Notes: generated from the letters alone by a model not told the origin. Counted from the first letter of the stretch, positions 25,070 through 34,066 are shown. The stretch: 64,000 nucleotides of DNA from Roseovarius sp. MMSF_3359 (GCF_030733385.1 NZ_JASHJC010000002.1:1-64000); one strand, 5' to 3'. Made by a program: numbers and translations.

Positions 25070-26956
25070 ATGGTGACGCCCACCTATGACTACATCGTCG
25101 TCGGCTCCGGGGCCGGCGGCGGCACCCTTGCCGCACGGCTGGCCGAAGAGGGGATGCGTGTCCTGCTCCTGGAGGCCGGGGGCGATCCGCGTTCCCTCAA
25201 AGGCGGTGTGCGCGACATGGACGAGAGCGAAAACCGCCTGCCGGATGATTACGACGTTCCTGCCTTCCACCCTTTCGCCTCCGAGAATGCGGCGCTCCGG
25301 TGGGATTTCCACGTCAGCCACTACACGGACTCCGAGGTGCAGGCCCGCGATCCCAAGGCCGGCCCCGAGGGTGTGCTCTATCCGCGGGCCGGGACATTGG
25401 GCGGCTGCACCGCGCATAACGCGATGATCTTCGTCTATCCGCATCACGACGATTGGCAGCATATCGCGGATCTGACCGGCGATGATGGCTGGGCGCCCAA
25501 GGCGATGCACAGCGTCTTTCAGAAGCTGGAAAACTGCCACCACCGGCCGCTGCAACGCACCTTGAACGCCATCGGCATCGACCGAACCGGGCACGGGTTC
25601 GATGGCTGGCTCAGGACCGAAAAGGCCATTCCGCGCGCGGCGCTCCGGGACGACGACATCATGGAGGTCGTGCGCAAATCCCTGCGCGAGCAGATCGGGG
25701 CCGGCGGCGATTTTCTTAGGCGGCTGCGGTGGTTTGCCAATAGCGCCGCCGACCCGAATGACCGCGACCGGATCGACGATGACGCGGACGGGATTGTCTA
25801 CACACCGCTGACCACGCGAGATGGTGTTCGTGTCGGGTCGCGCGAAAGGGTTCTCGATGTGTCGGGGCGTTTTCCCGACCGGCTGACCGTCGAGTTGGAC
25901 GCGCTGGCGACAAAGGTTCTGCTCGACGCGGACAACCGCGCCTACGGCATCGAATACCTCAAAGGCGCGCGCCTCTATCGCGCCCATGCGGCGCCCAACA
26001 CCGCACCCGGTGAACGGCAGGAGGCCCATGCCGCGCGCGAGGTCATACTGGCCGGTGGGGCCTTCAACACGCCGCAGCTTCTGATGCTCTCGGGGATCGG
26101 TGATCCGGCCGAACTGACGCCCCACGGGATCACGCCCAAGGTGACCTTGCCCGGGGTGGGCCGGTCCTTGCAGGACCGCTACGAGGTGGCTGTGGTCAAC
26201 CGGATGAATTTCGACGCCTGGGAAAGCATGACCGAGTGCCGGTACGAGGTCGGCGATCCGCTCTGGCAGCAGTGGAAACGGGACGGCGACGGGCTTTATG
26301 CCACCAACGGCGCGGCATTGGCCGTCATTCGGCGTTCGTCATCCACGCAGCCTGTGCCGGACCTCTTCTGCATGGCGCTTCTGGGCAAGTTCAGTGGGTA
26401 TTTCCCCGGTTATGCCGCCGATCTGGCCCAGAGCCGCAATCACCTGAGCTGGGCCATCCTCAAGGCGCATACGCTCAACCGCGCGGGACAGGTGCGCCTG
26501 GCGTCAGCCGATCCACGCGACCGCCCGATCATTGATTTCAACTACTTCGCCGAAGGCGGCGACGCGGACCTTGCCGCCGTGGTCGAAGGTGTCAAATTCG
26601 TCCGAAAGCTCTGCAAACCGTTACACGAACGCGGACGCATCGCCGCCGAAGAAATCCCCGGCCCCGAGATACAGACCGACGAAGAGATCGCGCAATTCGT
26701 GCGCGACAATTGCTGGGGCCACCACGCCTCCTGCTCCTGTCCCATCGGGCCGGTGGATCAAGGCGGCGTTCTGGACAGCAGGCTGCGGATCCACGGCACC
26801 GCGGGCTTGCGGATCGCCGACGCTTCGGTTTTCCCGAAAATCCCCGGATTTTTCATCGCATCCGCCGTCTACATGATCGGCGAAAAGGCCGCCGATATGG
26901 TGCTGCAGGATGCGCAGTCTCAACCACAAAATGAGGGCAAATTATATGGCACATAG
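25070..26956 (+). CDS. GMC family FAD-dependent oxidoreductase
   Basis: This 628-residue flavoenzyme has the N-terminal dinucleotide motif 'VVGSGAGGGTLAARL', the second signature 'LAGGAFNTPQLLMLSGIG', and the C-terminal catalytic region 'GHHASCSCPIG' with the active-site His near residue 550. GMC enzymes oxidise alcohols, sterols or sugars. It begins 8 nt after the diheme cytochrome gene and overlaps the next gene by 11 nt. No signal peptide is present, so a cytoplasmic location is likely. The substrate is unknown; a hydrophobic alcohol is plausible from the heme enzymes encoded alongside. Confidence 0.92.
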   Translation: MVTPTYDYIVVGSGAGGGTLAARLAEEGMRVLLLEAGGDPRSLKGGVRDMDESENRLPDDYDVPAFHPFASENAALRWDFHVSHYTDSEVQARDPKAGPEGVLYPRAGTLGGCTAHNAMIFVYPHHDDWQHIADLTGDDGWAPKAMHSVFQKLENCHHRPLQRTLNAIGIDRTGHGFDGWLRTEKAIPRAALRDDDIMEVVRKSLREQIGAGGDFLRRLRWFANSAADPNDRDRIDDDADGIVYTPLTTRDGVRVGSRERVLDVSGRFPDRLTVELDALATKVLLDADNRAYGIEYLKGARLYRAHAAPNTAPGERQEAHAAREVILAGGAFNTPQLLMLSGIGDPAELTPHGITPKVTLPGVGRSLQDRYEVAVVNRMNFDAWESMTECRYEVGDPLWQQWKRDGDGLYATNGAALAVIRRSSSTQPVPDLFCMALLGKFSGYFPGYAADLAQSRNHLSWAILKAHTLNRAGQVRLASADPRDRPIIDFNYFAEGGDADLAAVVEGVKFVRKLCKPLHERGRIAAEEIPGPEIQTDEEIAQFVRDNCWGHHASCSCPIGPVDQGGVLDSRLRIHGTAGLRIADASVFPKIPGFFIASAVYMIGEKAADMVLQDAQSQPQNEGKLYGT

Positions 26957-27389
26957 CATTGATTCATTGATGGACATGGAGCAGGAGGCACTCGACGCGC
27001 TGTTTTCCAGCGTCGAAGCGGGCCCCATCCCTGATGGCGAGGCCGAAGGCACCGCGATCATCGCACCCGGCACCAAGTTCACCCCGATAATTTCGCGCTT
27101 CATCAACGCCTTCGCCTGGCAGGGCAAGGTCTTTGACAGCGACAAGGGCGTGCTCAAGAACAGCATCCTGCCCTTTGGCCTAAACGCCATCCTGGCCAAG
27201 GTCTACAAGGACAAAAGCTGGCTCGACGGCAAGGAATGCATCGTGCTCGACTATTCCGACACGTCCTTCGTCGCCCAATGGATCCGCGATGAAATCCGGC
27301 AGATCGGGCCCGGCATGTACCTGGGCAAGGTCTATTGGGACGACACGCGCCTGATCGACTTCGCGCTGGATTTCAACGCCGAGACCTAA
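26946..27389 (+). CDS. Unknown 147-residue protein in the heme-oxidoreductase operon
   Basis: This soluble protein has an acidic N-terminal helix and a beta-rich core with 'WQGKVFDSDKGVLKNSI', 'SWLDGKECIVLDYSDTSF' and 'DEIRQIGPGMYLGKVYW'. The pattern suggests a small barrel, perhaps lipocalin-like, that could bind a hydrophobic ligand. I cannot name the family. GAGGG lies 8 nt before the ATG at 26946. It overlaps the end of the GMC gene by 11 nt, so the two are co-translated, which makes a shared substrate likely. No heme or metal motif is seen. Confidence 0.75.
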   Translation: MAHSIDSLMDMEQEALDALFSSVEAGPIPDGEAEGTAIIAPGTKFTPIISRFINAFAWQGKVFDSDKGVLKNSILPFGLNAILAKVYKDKSWLDGKECIVLDYSDTSFVAQWIRDEIRQIGPGMYLGKVYWDDTRLIDFALDFNAET

Positions 27390-27397
27390 CCCCCCAG

Positions 27398-28696
27398 ATG
27401 ACGCAGCAGGACACATTCTTCATTCTCGCCCCGGTCCTTGAGGACCGGGCGGATGAACTCATGTCCCTGCTTGAGCGCATGACACTCAAACCGGGCCTTG
27501 CCGATCCCGACAACGGCCTCGTCCCCTTCGGTCGTTTCGATCGGTTGCATGTGGCGCGGTTTTTCCTGGTCGAGGCAAATACCTGGCGTGATATCGAGGT
27601 CTATGGTCAGGAGCCGCGGCCCTACCCGCTGCATCTGGCCTTCCTCGGCGATGTGGACGGGGATCGGCAGAGCTTTCTCAAGGAATTGGCGCAGGAATGC
27701 CCTGATGGGCTCAACGAAATCTTCAGCCATTGCGAAGGGGCCGGGTCCGGCAGCCTCTTGCGCTGGATGGAGCGGCACAATGTCGAAGAGGCCGCGAATT
27801 ACGTCAACACCCGCGGCCGCACCGTCCGGCAGGTCCATGAAGAGGCTACCCTTGCCACGGTCCTGCGGGGCAAGCTCGCCAATATCGTGAAGACACAAGG
27901 ATCGGCCGACCCGTTCAAACTCCACCGTCAACTGGCCGAGTTTGTGAACCATGAAAAGGCCAACGGGTCGCTCCACCTGACCGCGCCCGAGCGTCCGGGC
28001 CTGCTGCGACGGATCACCAACGCGATGGAGCTCATCAGCGTCCCGCTGATCCTCCTGCTGATCTCGCCGCTGGTGCTTCTGGCCCTGCCCTTTTTCCTGA
28101 TCTGGCTGCGGATGCTCGAGCGGTCCGACCCCGAAATCCTCCCCCGCCCAGATGACAAGCGCATCACCGATCTGGGCCGGTACGAAGACCACGACGTCAC
28201 CAACCCGTTTTCCGCCTTCGGGGACGTCAAACCGGGCCTTTTCCGGCGGGTGGTCACGACCGTGGCGCTCTATCTGCTGAACTACTCGGCGCGACACATA
28301 TTCGGGCGCGGGTATCTGACCCGGGTGCAGACCATTCATTTTGCCCGGTGGGTCTTTGTCGATGGCAAACGGCGGGTGATGTTCTGCTCGAATTATGACG
28401 GCGCGCTGGAAAGCTATATGGATGATTTCGTGAACAAGGTGGCCTGGGGCCTGAACCTCGTTTTCTCGAATGGCGTTGGCTATCCCTCGACCCGCTTCCT
28501 CATCAAACGCGGGGCGGAGCAGGAGGCCAAGTTCAAACGCTACCTGCGCAACCGTCAACTGCCGACGCAGGTATGGTACAAGGCCTATCCCGGCCTGACC
28601 GCGCGCGATCTGGCGCGGCACGGTGAAATCCGCAAAGGCCTTGAAAAGCGCCCCAATGGCGCGAAAGCCCTGCGCAACTGGTTGTCCAAGATATGA
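27398..28696 (+). CDS. Unknown membrane protein coupled to Dyp peroxidase
   Basis: This 432-residue protein has two soluble parts around one long hydrophobic segment (about residues 212-240: 'LISVPLILLLISPLVLLAL'). The N-terminal part contains 'FGRFDRLHVARFF', and the C-terminal part 'IHFARWVFVDGKRRVMFCSNYDGALESYMDDF'. The two similar 'H.AR' segments suggest paired ferredoxin-like folds, as in Dyp peroxidases, but no heme-ligand motif is present. There is no Shine-Dalgarno sequence, so translation is probably coupled to the upstream gene 8 nt away. The stop overlaps the Dyp gene by ATGA. I do not recognise the family. Confidence 0.75.
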   Translation: MTQQDTFFILAPVLEDRADELMSLLERMTLKPGLADPDNGLVPFGRFDRLHVARFFLVEANTWRDIEVYGQEPRPYPLHLAFLGDVDGDRQSFLKELAQECPDGLNEIFSHCEGAGSGSLLRWMERHNVEEAANYVNTRGRTVRQVHEEATLATVLRGKLANIVKTQGSADPFKLHRQLAEFVNHEKANGSLHLTAPERPGLLRRITNAMELISVPLILLLISPLVLLALPFFLIWLRMLERSDPEILPRPDDKRITDLGRYEDHDVTNPFSAFGDVKPGLFRRVVTTVALYLLNYSARHIFGRGYLTRVQTIHFARWVFVDGKRRVMFCSNYDGALESYMDDFVNKVAWGLNLVFSNGVGYPSTRFLIKRGAEQEAKFKRYLRNRQLPTQVWYKAYPGLTARDLARHGEIRKGLEKRPNGAKALRNWLSKI

Positions 28697-30207
28697 GCTT
28701 TGGCCCCGATATCCCCAACGACCCGGTCGAGTTTGACGACATGCAGGGGTTGATCCGCTTTGGCCATGGCAGGCTGGTCGAGGCCGAGTTTCTGCTGTGC
28801 ATGGTCGATGATGTCGAGCCCGCCCGGGAGTGGCTCCGCGATGCTCCGGTGACCTCTGCGGCGACACTGGACGCCCCGCCTGAGACCGCATTGCAACTCG
28901 CCTTCACCGCCTCGGGCCTTGAGGCATTCGGGTTGTCCAACGCTGAGACCTCCGGCTTCTCGCATCCGTTCCTCACGGGCATGGCCGGCGAGGACAGCCG
29001 GTCCCGCAGACTTGGCGATACCGGGCAGAACGCCCCGAAAAACTGGGATTGGGACGGCGGTGAAGCGCATCTTCTGGTTATGCTCTACGCCCGCGAGGGG
29101 GGTCTGGACGCATGGAAAGACGAGGTGCTGAATGCGGGGTTCAAGGCGGGTTTCGGATTGATCCAGAGCTTCCCCACCCGGCCCAATGAGGGGTTCGAGC
29201 CTTTCGGCTTCCGCGACGGGATTTCCGAGCCGAAGATCGACTGGCAAAACGCCCATCCACCATCGAAACACGGGCGCGAGGATTACAGCAACCTGATCTC
29301 CCCCGGAGAGGTCATTCTGGGGCACCGCAATGAATATAATGCACGGGCGGCCTCGCCCAAACTCGAAGCTGGCGTGGCGGAGGGGGACGTTCTGCCTGAC
29401 GCGCCGGACGCGGAGGGTCTGCGCGACCTCGGGCGCAACGGCAGCTATCTCGTGTTCCGACAGCTCGCGCAGGATGTTCCCGGCTTCTGGCGTTACATGG
29501 ATGGCGCCACCGATGGCGACGCCGACCGCCGTCAGGCGCTTGCCGCCAAGATGGTCGGGCGCGAGATGGACGGCACGCCTCTGATCCACGACCGGCGCGA
29601 TATCGAAGGATCGCGGCAGGCAAATGATTTTACTTTTGAGGGCGACGTGAACGGCGTCTCCTGCCCGATTGGCGCACATATCCGCCGCGCCAACCCCCGG
29701 ACGGGCGATCAACCGCACCATGTGGAGGGGCGCCTCCGTTGGGTTCTGAGCACGCTTGGCTTCCTGCGGAGGCGCGACAAGCTGCCGGGCCGCCATGATC
29801 TTGTGGCCTCCACCCGGTTTCACCGTCTCGTGCGGCGCGGTCGGGTCTATGGCACCAGGATGACACCGGAACAGGCCTTGAAGAAGGGCGCGAAAACCGG
29901 CGAGCGCGGGCTTTTGTTCATCTGTCTTTGTGCCGATCTGGTGCGGCAGTTCGAGTTTGTCCAGAACGCCTGGATGGCATCACCTACGTTCAACGGGCTG
30001 TCCGGCGAGGCCGATCCGTTGATCGGCGGGCGCGCCCCGATGAGCGGCGTGGCAAGTGATGGTTTTTCCATTCAGAAGGCCGACGGGATCGAGGAGCAGC
30101 ATCCCAACCTGCCGCAATTCGTGTCCGTGAAGGGCGGCGGGTATTTCTTCCTGCCCGGGTTGCGTGCCCTGCAATTCATCGCCCGTCACGGCAGCAAGGA
30201 GGCATAG
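28693..30207 (+). CDS. Dyp-type heme peroxidase
   Basis: This 504-residue peroxidase carries the family hallmarks: 'GFRDGISEP' (the GxxDG motif with catalytic Asp, near residue 175) and the proximal heme ligand His329 in 'CPIGAHIRRANPR'. 'GLLFICLCADLVRQFEFVQNAW' is a typical C-terminal element. It has no signal peptide or Tat motif, unlike many exported Dyp enzymes. At 504 residues it belongs to the longer classes. Dyp peroxidases use H2O2 to oxidise dyes, phenolics and some porphyrins. It overlaps the upstream membrane-protein gene and is followed directly, with no gap, by the catalase-like gene. Confidence 0.93.
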   Translation: MSFGPDIPNDPVEFDDMQGLIRFGHGRLVEAEFLLCMVDDVEPAREWLRDAPVTSAATLDAPPETALQLAFTASGLEAFGLSNAETSGFSHPFLTGMAGEDSRSRRLGDTGQNAPKNWDWDGGEAHLLVMLYAREGGLDAWKDEVLNAGFKAGFGLIQSFPTRPNEGFEPFGFRDGISEPKIDWQNAHPPSKHGREDYSNLISPGEVILGHRNEYNARAASPKLEAGVAEGDVLPDAPDAEGLRDLGRNGSYLVFRQLAQDVPGFWRYMDGATDGDADRRQALAAKMVGREMDGTPLIHDRRDIEGSRQANDFTFEGDVNGVSCPIGAHIRRANPRTGDQPHHVEGRLRWVLSTLGFLRRRDKLPGRHDLVASTRFHRLVRRGRVYGTRMTPEQALKKGAKTGERGLLFICLCADLVRQFEFVQNAWMASPTFNGLSGEADPLIGGRAPMSGVASDGFSIQKADGIEEQHPNLPQFVSVKGGGYFFLPGLRALQFIARHGSKEA

Positions 30208-31407
30208 ATGCGCTCGATCCTGATCCCGATCCGCCGCCTCATTCACCGCGCCACGCAGGCGGGGCTGCATATCGAACGACGGCTGGAGCCGTTCTTTCGC
30301 CGCCGCCTCAACGGGCTGGTCCGCGCGCCGCTCGCACGGCTGATCCAGCGGCTCAAGAACCGCAAACGCGAAGATCTCGGGCTGGGCCTGGCCGAGGAGA
30401 AGATCTTCGATTGGGAAGAGGAGGCGTTGCAGACCATCATCGACGAGATGCGCGAGCAGATGAACCTGCATTTCCAACCCGGCGCTTATGAGCGTGGCGG
30501 CAATACCAAGACCCACGGGCTCTTGAAGGCCACCTTCACCGTGCTGCCCGACCTTCCCGATCACCTGCGCCACGGGGTGTTTGCGACCGAGCGCGACTAC
30601 CCCGCCTATATCCGCTATGCCGGTCCCGGGCCGGACGTGCCGGAAGACATCCGCGATGTGGGTTTCGGGTCGATGTCCGTGAAGGTCATGGATGTGCCGG
30701 GGCCGAAGCTGATGGACGAAGAGAAATTCACGCAGGATTGGCCCGCGGTCGTGACCCCCACCTTTGTCACGCCCGATGCCCGCGAAAATGCCAAGCTGCA
30801 ATATTGGAGCACCGTTGACGAGCCGCTTTGGTACTTCCTCAACCCGAAGGACAGCCACCTGCTCGATTTCCTGATGCAGGGCTTGTGGAACGAGACGCAG
30901 TATAATCCGCTCGGGCATCGGTATTTTAGCTGTGTGCCATACCTGATGGGGGAAGGCCAGGCGATGCTTTATTCCTACATGCCGCGCACCGACGTGCCGA
31001 TGGAGATCCCCGGTGTGCCGTTCGGGCGGGTGCCGCCCAATTACTTGCGCGACAACATGGCGAGGACGCTGCGCGAGAAACCCGTGGAATTCGACATGGT
31101 TGTGCAGATCCAGACCGACCCACACCTGATGCCGCTCGAAGATGCCTCGGTGCTTTGGCCCGAGGCGCTGTCACCCTGGGTTCCCGTCGCGCGCATCCAT
31201 ATCCCGATGCAGGATTTCGACACCCCCGCGCAAATGGCCTTTGCCCGCAAGATGCGGATCAACCCGTGGCATTCGCTGCCCGAACACCGCCCCTTGGGCA
31301 ACCAAAGCCGCGCCCGCCGGCGGATGTACCAGGAACTCGCCCGGTTCAGGCAGCGTATGAACAATGTCGCGCATGTGGAGCCGACCGGCGATGAGCTCTT
31401 CGACTAG
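30208..31407 (+). CDS. Catalase-like hemoprotein
   Basis: This 399-residue protein resembles the minimal catalase-related family. A distal His candidate is His103 in 'TKTHGLLKATF', and the proximal heme ligand is probably Tyr374 in 'RRRMYQELARFR', following 'NPWHSLPEHRPLG'. It is shorter than true catalases (about 480 or more residues) and has a basic N-terminal extension of about 60 residues. Related proteins include peroxidatic or fatty-acid-hydroperoxide-converting enzymes. The start codon immediately follows the Dyp stop. No terminator is evident after it. Catalase, peroxidase or hydroperoxide-isomerase activity cannot be separated by sequence. Confidence 0.83.
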   Translation: MRSILIPIRRLIHRATQAGLHIERRLEPFFRRRLNGLVRAPLARLIQRLKNRKREDLGLGLAEEKIFDWEEEALQTIIDEMREQMNLHFQPGAYERGGNTKTHGLLKATFTVLPDLPDHLRHGVFATERDYPAYIRYAGPGPDVPEDIRDVGFGSMSVKVMDVPGPKLMDEEKFTQDWPAVVTPTFVTPDARENAKLQYWSTVDEPLWYFLNPKDSHLLDFLMQGLWNETQYNPLGHRYFSCVPYLMGEGQAMLYSYMPRTDVPMEIPGVPFGRVPPNYLRDNMARTLREKPVEFDMVVQIQTDPHLMPLEDASVLWPEALSPWVPVARIHIPMQDFDTPAQMAFARKMRINPWHSLPEHRPLGNQSRARRRMYQELARFRQRMNNVAHVEPTGDELFD

Positions 31408-31447
31408 GGAGAGCTTTTCCGTCTTGCCGCTCCCCGGCACAGCGCGA

Positions 31448-32218
31448 TCACCCCATCATTCCGCGCCGGATCAGGTTCAGACCGCCGATCAGCAAGACAA
31501 CCAGCGTTGCACTGCGAAAGGCCGTCTGGTCGATCCGGTCCTGGATCGCAAAACCGATTGCCATGCCCAAAAGCGCCGTCGGGATCAGCGCCATGGAGAG
31601 CGGCAGGGTCTCGGCCCGCAACACGCCCGAGGTCAGATGCCCGGCAACGAGCGTCAGCGATCCAAGGCCATAGATCACACCCTGGATACGGATCTGGTCC
31701 CGTTTTTGGGTATCAAGCGCCGTCAGCATCGCCACGGTGGGCGGCCCCCAGACCCCCGAAACCCCGCCCATGAAGCCGGTAACTCCGCCAATGGCCGCCT
31801 GCACCTTCGGCCCCGGATGACCTGGCAGACGGGGCTGCACCCCAAATAGCTGCAACGCCACGAACAAGGTGATCAACAGGCCAATGCCCAATAGCAGAGC
31901 TGCGCCGGGGACCAGGGGGACAAGCTGCGCACTGAGCATCATCACGATGAACCCCGCCGCGAGGAAAGCCTTGAACTTGCGGACCGTATCGAGTGCCGCG
32001 CCCACACCTTGCCGCAATGCCTGCCAGCCGTTCGTGACCAGGGTGGGCAGGATCATCCCCGCCAGGGCAACCTCGGCACTTACCACCGACCCCAGGCCCG
32101 ACATCAGCACCGTCGGCAGCGCAAACCCAACCACGCCCTTGATCACGCCCGCCAGGAAGCTGATGAGAAACGCAAAAACCAGGATCCCCGGAGAGGCGAT
32201 GCCGAAAAACATGTCCAT
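31448..32218 (-). CDS. TSUP (TauE/SafE) family transporter
   Basis: This 256-residue protein has about eight hydrophobic segments, with the TSUP signature 'FLAGVIKGVVGFALPT' near the N-terminus and a repeat in the second half ('GVTGFMGGVSGVWGPPTVAML'). The family exports or imports sulfite, sulfoacetate and other organic anions. The ATG at 32218 follows AAAGGACGT; the frame extends 33 nt upstream without support. The gene is convergent with the heme operon and divergent from mcd. The substrate is not predictable. Confidence 0.88.
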   Translation of the reverse strand: MDMFFGIASPGILVFAFLISFLAGVIKGVVGFALPTVLMSGLGSVVSAEVALAGMILPTLVTNGWQALRQGVGAALDTVRKFKAFLAAGFIVMMLSAQLVPLVPGAALLLGIGLLITLFVALQLFGVQPRLPGHPGPKVQAAIGGVTGFMGGVSGVWGPPTVAMLTALDTQKRDQIRIQGVIYGLGSLTLVAGHLTSGVLRAETLPLSMALIPTALLGMAIGFAIQDRIDQTAFRSATLVVLLIGGLNLIRRGMMG

Positions 32219-32259
32219 ACGTCCTTTTAACAGCTTGACGCATCGCCGCACTGCAATAT

Positions 32260-32338
32260 TTCCTAGCGTAATTTTGCGTCAAAATGCAGCATCAAAAGGT
32301 ATTAATGTTGCGCTGCACCTGCAAAATGGCTAGGAAAG
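32260..32338. promoter_or_regulatory. Inverted repeats in the TSUP-mcd divergent region
   Basis: TTTCCTAGC at 32260-32268 and GCTAGGAAA at 32330-32338 form a perfect 9-bp inverted repeat 61 nt apart, flanking an AT-rich stretch. A shorter palindrome, TTTTG-CGT-CAAAA, lies at 32273-32285. Such an arrangement between divergent genes suggests regulator sites, possibly looping. No regulator gene is adjacent. Confidence 0.5.
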
Positions 32339-32364
32339 GCGACGGTTGAGAAGGGATATGATTC

Positions 32365-34050
32365 ATGGCGCATGACGGACAGGATATCACGATGGCGGAA
32401 CCGGTAATTCTCGATGATCTGCTGGCATTGACGGGCGCTGCCGCGGCACCGGCGGAGGCCGTGCTTGCCACCGCGACGGACAAGCTGCGCGCAGAGGTCA
32501 GCCGCGATGGCCGCGTCTCGGGCGCTGCGATCGAAGAACATCAATGCGCGGCGCATGGCCTGGCCTGGCTGGCCACCTATGTCGAATCCCTGCGCCAGAT
32601 GCAGAACTGGGCCACCCGGCTGAACGAGCAAGGCAGTTTTGGCGAGGTCGAACAGCTGATCCACCAGATCGCCTTTGGCGAATACCTCTGGCAGATCTAC
32701 GGCGGCATCCAGATGAACCAGGGGGAAATCATCCGCCTTCAGGATATCGGCCTCGATCAGGACGACATGCGCGCTCTGATGGAACCGGCGGTGATGACGC
32801 TGACGCAGAATGGCAATACGCAGGCTGCGCGGATGCGCCTTGTCGCGTTGATGCAGGAGCAGTCGGCCAACATCACGGTGGGTGCCAGTGGCCTCGACGA
32901 AGAGCTTGAGATGATCCGCGAGCAGTTCCGACGCTTTGCCATCGACAAGGTCGAGCCGCATGCCCATGACTGGCACCTCAAGGATGAACTCATCCCGATG
33001 GAGATCATCGAGGAATTGGCGGAAATGGGCGTCTTTGGCCTGACCATCCCCGAAGAGCATGGCGGTTTTGGCCTCTCCAAGGCGTCGATGGTAGTGGTCT
33101 CCGAAGAACTCAGCCGCGGCTATATCGGCGTGGGCTCCCTCGGCACCCGGAGTGAAATCGCTGCGGAGCTGATCCTCTGCGGTGGCACCGACGCGCAGAA
33201 GGCCCATTGGCTCCCGAAACTCTCCAGCGCCGAAATCCTGCCCACGGCGGTCTTTACCGAACCCAACACCGGCTCCGACCTCGGCAGCTTGCGCACTCGG
33301 GCGGTCAAGGACGGCGATGATTACCGCATCACCGGCAACAAGACTTGGATCACCCACGCGGCGCGGACCCATGTCATGACCCTGCTGGCCCGCACCGATC
33401 CGGATAGCAAGGATCACCGCGGCCTCAGCATGTTCCTTGCCGAAAAGACCCCCGGCACCGATGAGCACCCCTTCCCGACCGATGGCATGTCCGGCGGCGA
33501 GATCGAGGTTCTGGGGTATCGCGGGATGAAGGAATACGAACTCGGCTTCGACAATTTCCACGTCAAGGGCGAGAACCTGTTGGGAGGAGAAGAAGGCAAG
33601 GGTTTCAAACAGCTCATGGAGACGTTCGAATCCGCCCGTATCCAGACCGCAGCCCGGGCGATCGGGGTCGCGCAATCGGCGCTTGATGTGTCGATGCAAT
33701 ATGCCATTGACCGCAAGCAGTTCGGCAAATCCTTGATCGACTTCCCGCGCGTGGCCAGCAAATTGGCGATGATGGCGGTCGAGATCATGGTCGCCCGCCA
33801 ACTGACCTATTTCAGCGCCTGGGAAAAGGATCACGGCCACCGCTGCGATCTCGAGGCCGGTATGGCCAAGCTGCTTGGCGCGCGGGTGGCCTGGGCTGCT
33901 GCAGACAATGGATTGCAGATCCATGGCGGCAACGGATTCGCGATGGAGTACAAGATCAGCCGCATCCTCTGCGACGCCCGTATCCTGAACATCTTCGAAG
34001 GCGCAGCAGAGATCCAGGCGCAGGTCATCACCCGCCGCCTCTTGGGCTAA
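32365..34050 (+). CDS. mcd: (2S)-methylsuccinyl-CoA dehydrogenase
   Basis: This 561-residue acyl-CoA dehydrogenase oxidises (2S)-methylsuccinyl-CoA to mesaconyl-CoA in the ethylmalonyl-CoA pathway of acetyl-CoA assimilation. An N-terminal extension of about 165 residues precedes the usual acyl-CoA dehydrogenase domains and is characteristic of Mcd; ordinary family members have about 380-400 residues. 'FTEPNTGSDLGSLRT' and 'GNKTWITHAA' form the FAD and substrate region, and 'DRKQFGKSLIDF' and 'QIHGGNGFAMEY' are C-terminal signatures. Two starts are possible: 32365 (AGAAGGG upstream) and 32392 (AGGA upstream). Other pathway genes are not in this window. Confidence 0.9.
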   Translation: MAHDGQDITMAEPVILDDLLALTGAAAAPAEAVLATATDKLRAEVSRDGRVSGAAIEEHQCAAHGLAWLATYVESLRQMQNWATRLNEQGSFGEVEQLIHQIAFGEYLWQIYGGIQMNQGEIIRLQDIGLDQDDMRALMEPAVMTLTQNGNTQAARMRLVALMQEQSANITVGASGLDEELEMIREQFRRFAIDKVEPHAHDWHLKDELIPMEIIEELAEMGVFGLTIPEEHGGFGLSKASMVVVSEELSRGYIGVGSLGTRSEIAAELILCGGTDAQKAHWLPKLSSAEILPTAVFTEPNTGSDLGSLRTRAVKDGDDYRITGNKTWITHAARTHVMTLLARTDPDSKDHRGLSMFLAEKTPGTDEHPFPTDGMSGGEIEVLGYRGMKEYELGFDNFHVKGENLLGGEEGKGFKQLMETFESARIQTAARAIGVAQSALDVSMQYAIDRKQFGKSLIDFPRVASKLAMMAVEIMVARQLTYFSAWEKDHGHRCDLEAGMAKLLGARVAWAAADNGLQIHGGNGFAMEYKISRILCDARILNIFEGAAEIQAQVITRRLLG

Positions 34051-34066
34051 CCTTCTGTTTCAAAAA

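Noticed and set aside
27386-28891. 501-codon frame opposite the membrane protein before Dyp
   Set aside because: Antisense shadow with low-complexity, charged composition and no ribosome site.
31408-31447. Terminator between the catalase-like gene and TSUP
   Set aside because: Only a 4-bp stem (GCCG) and no T-run.
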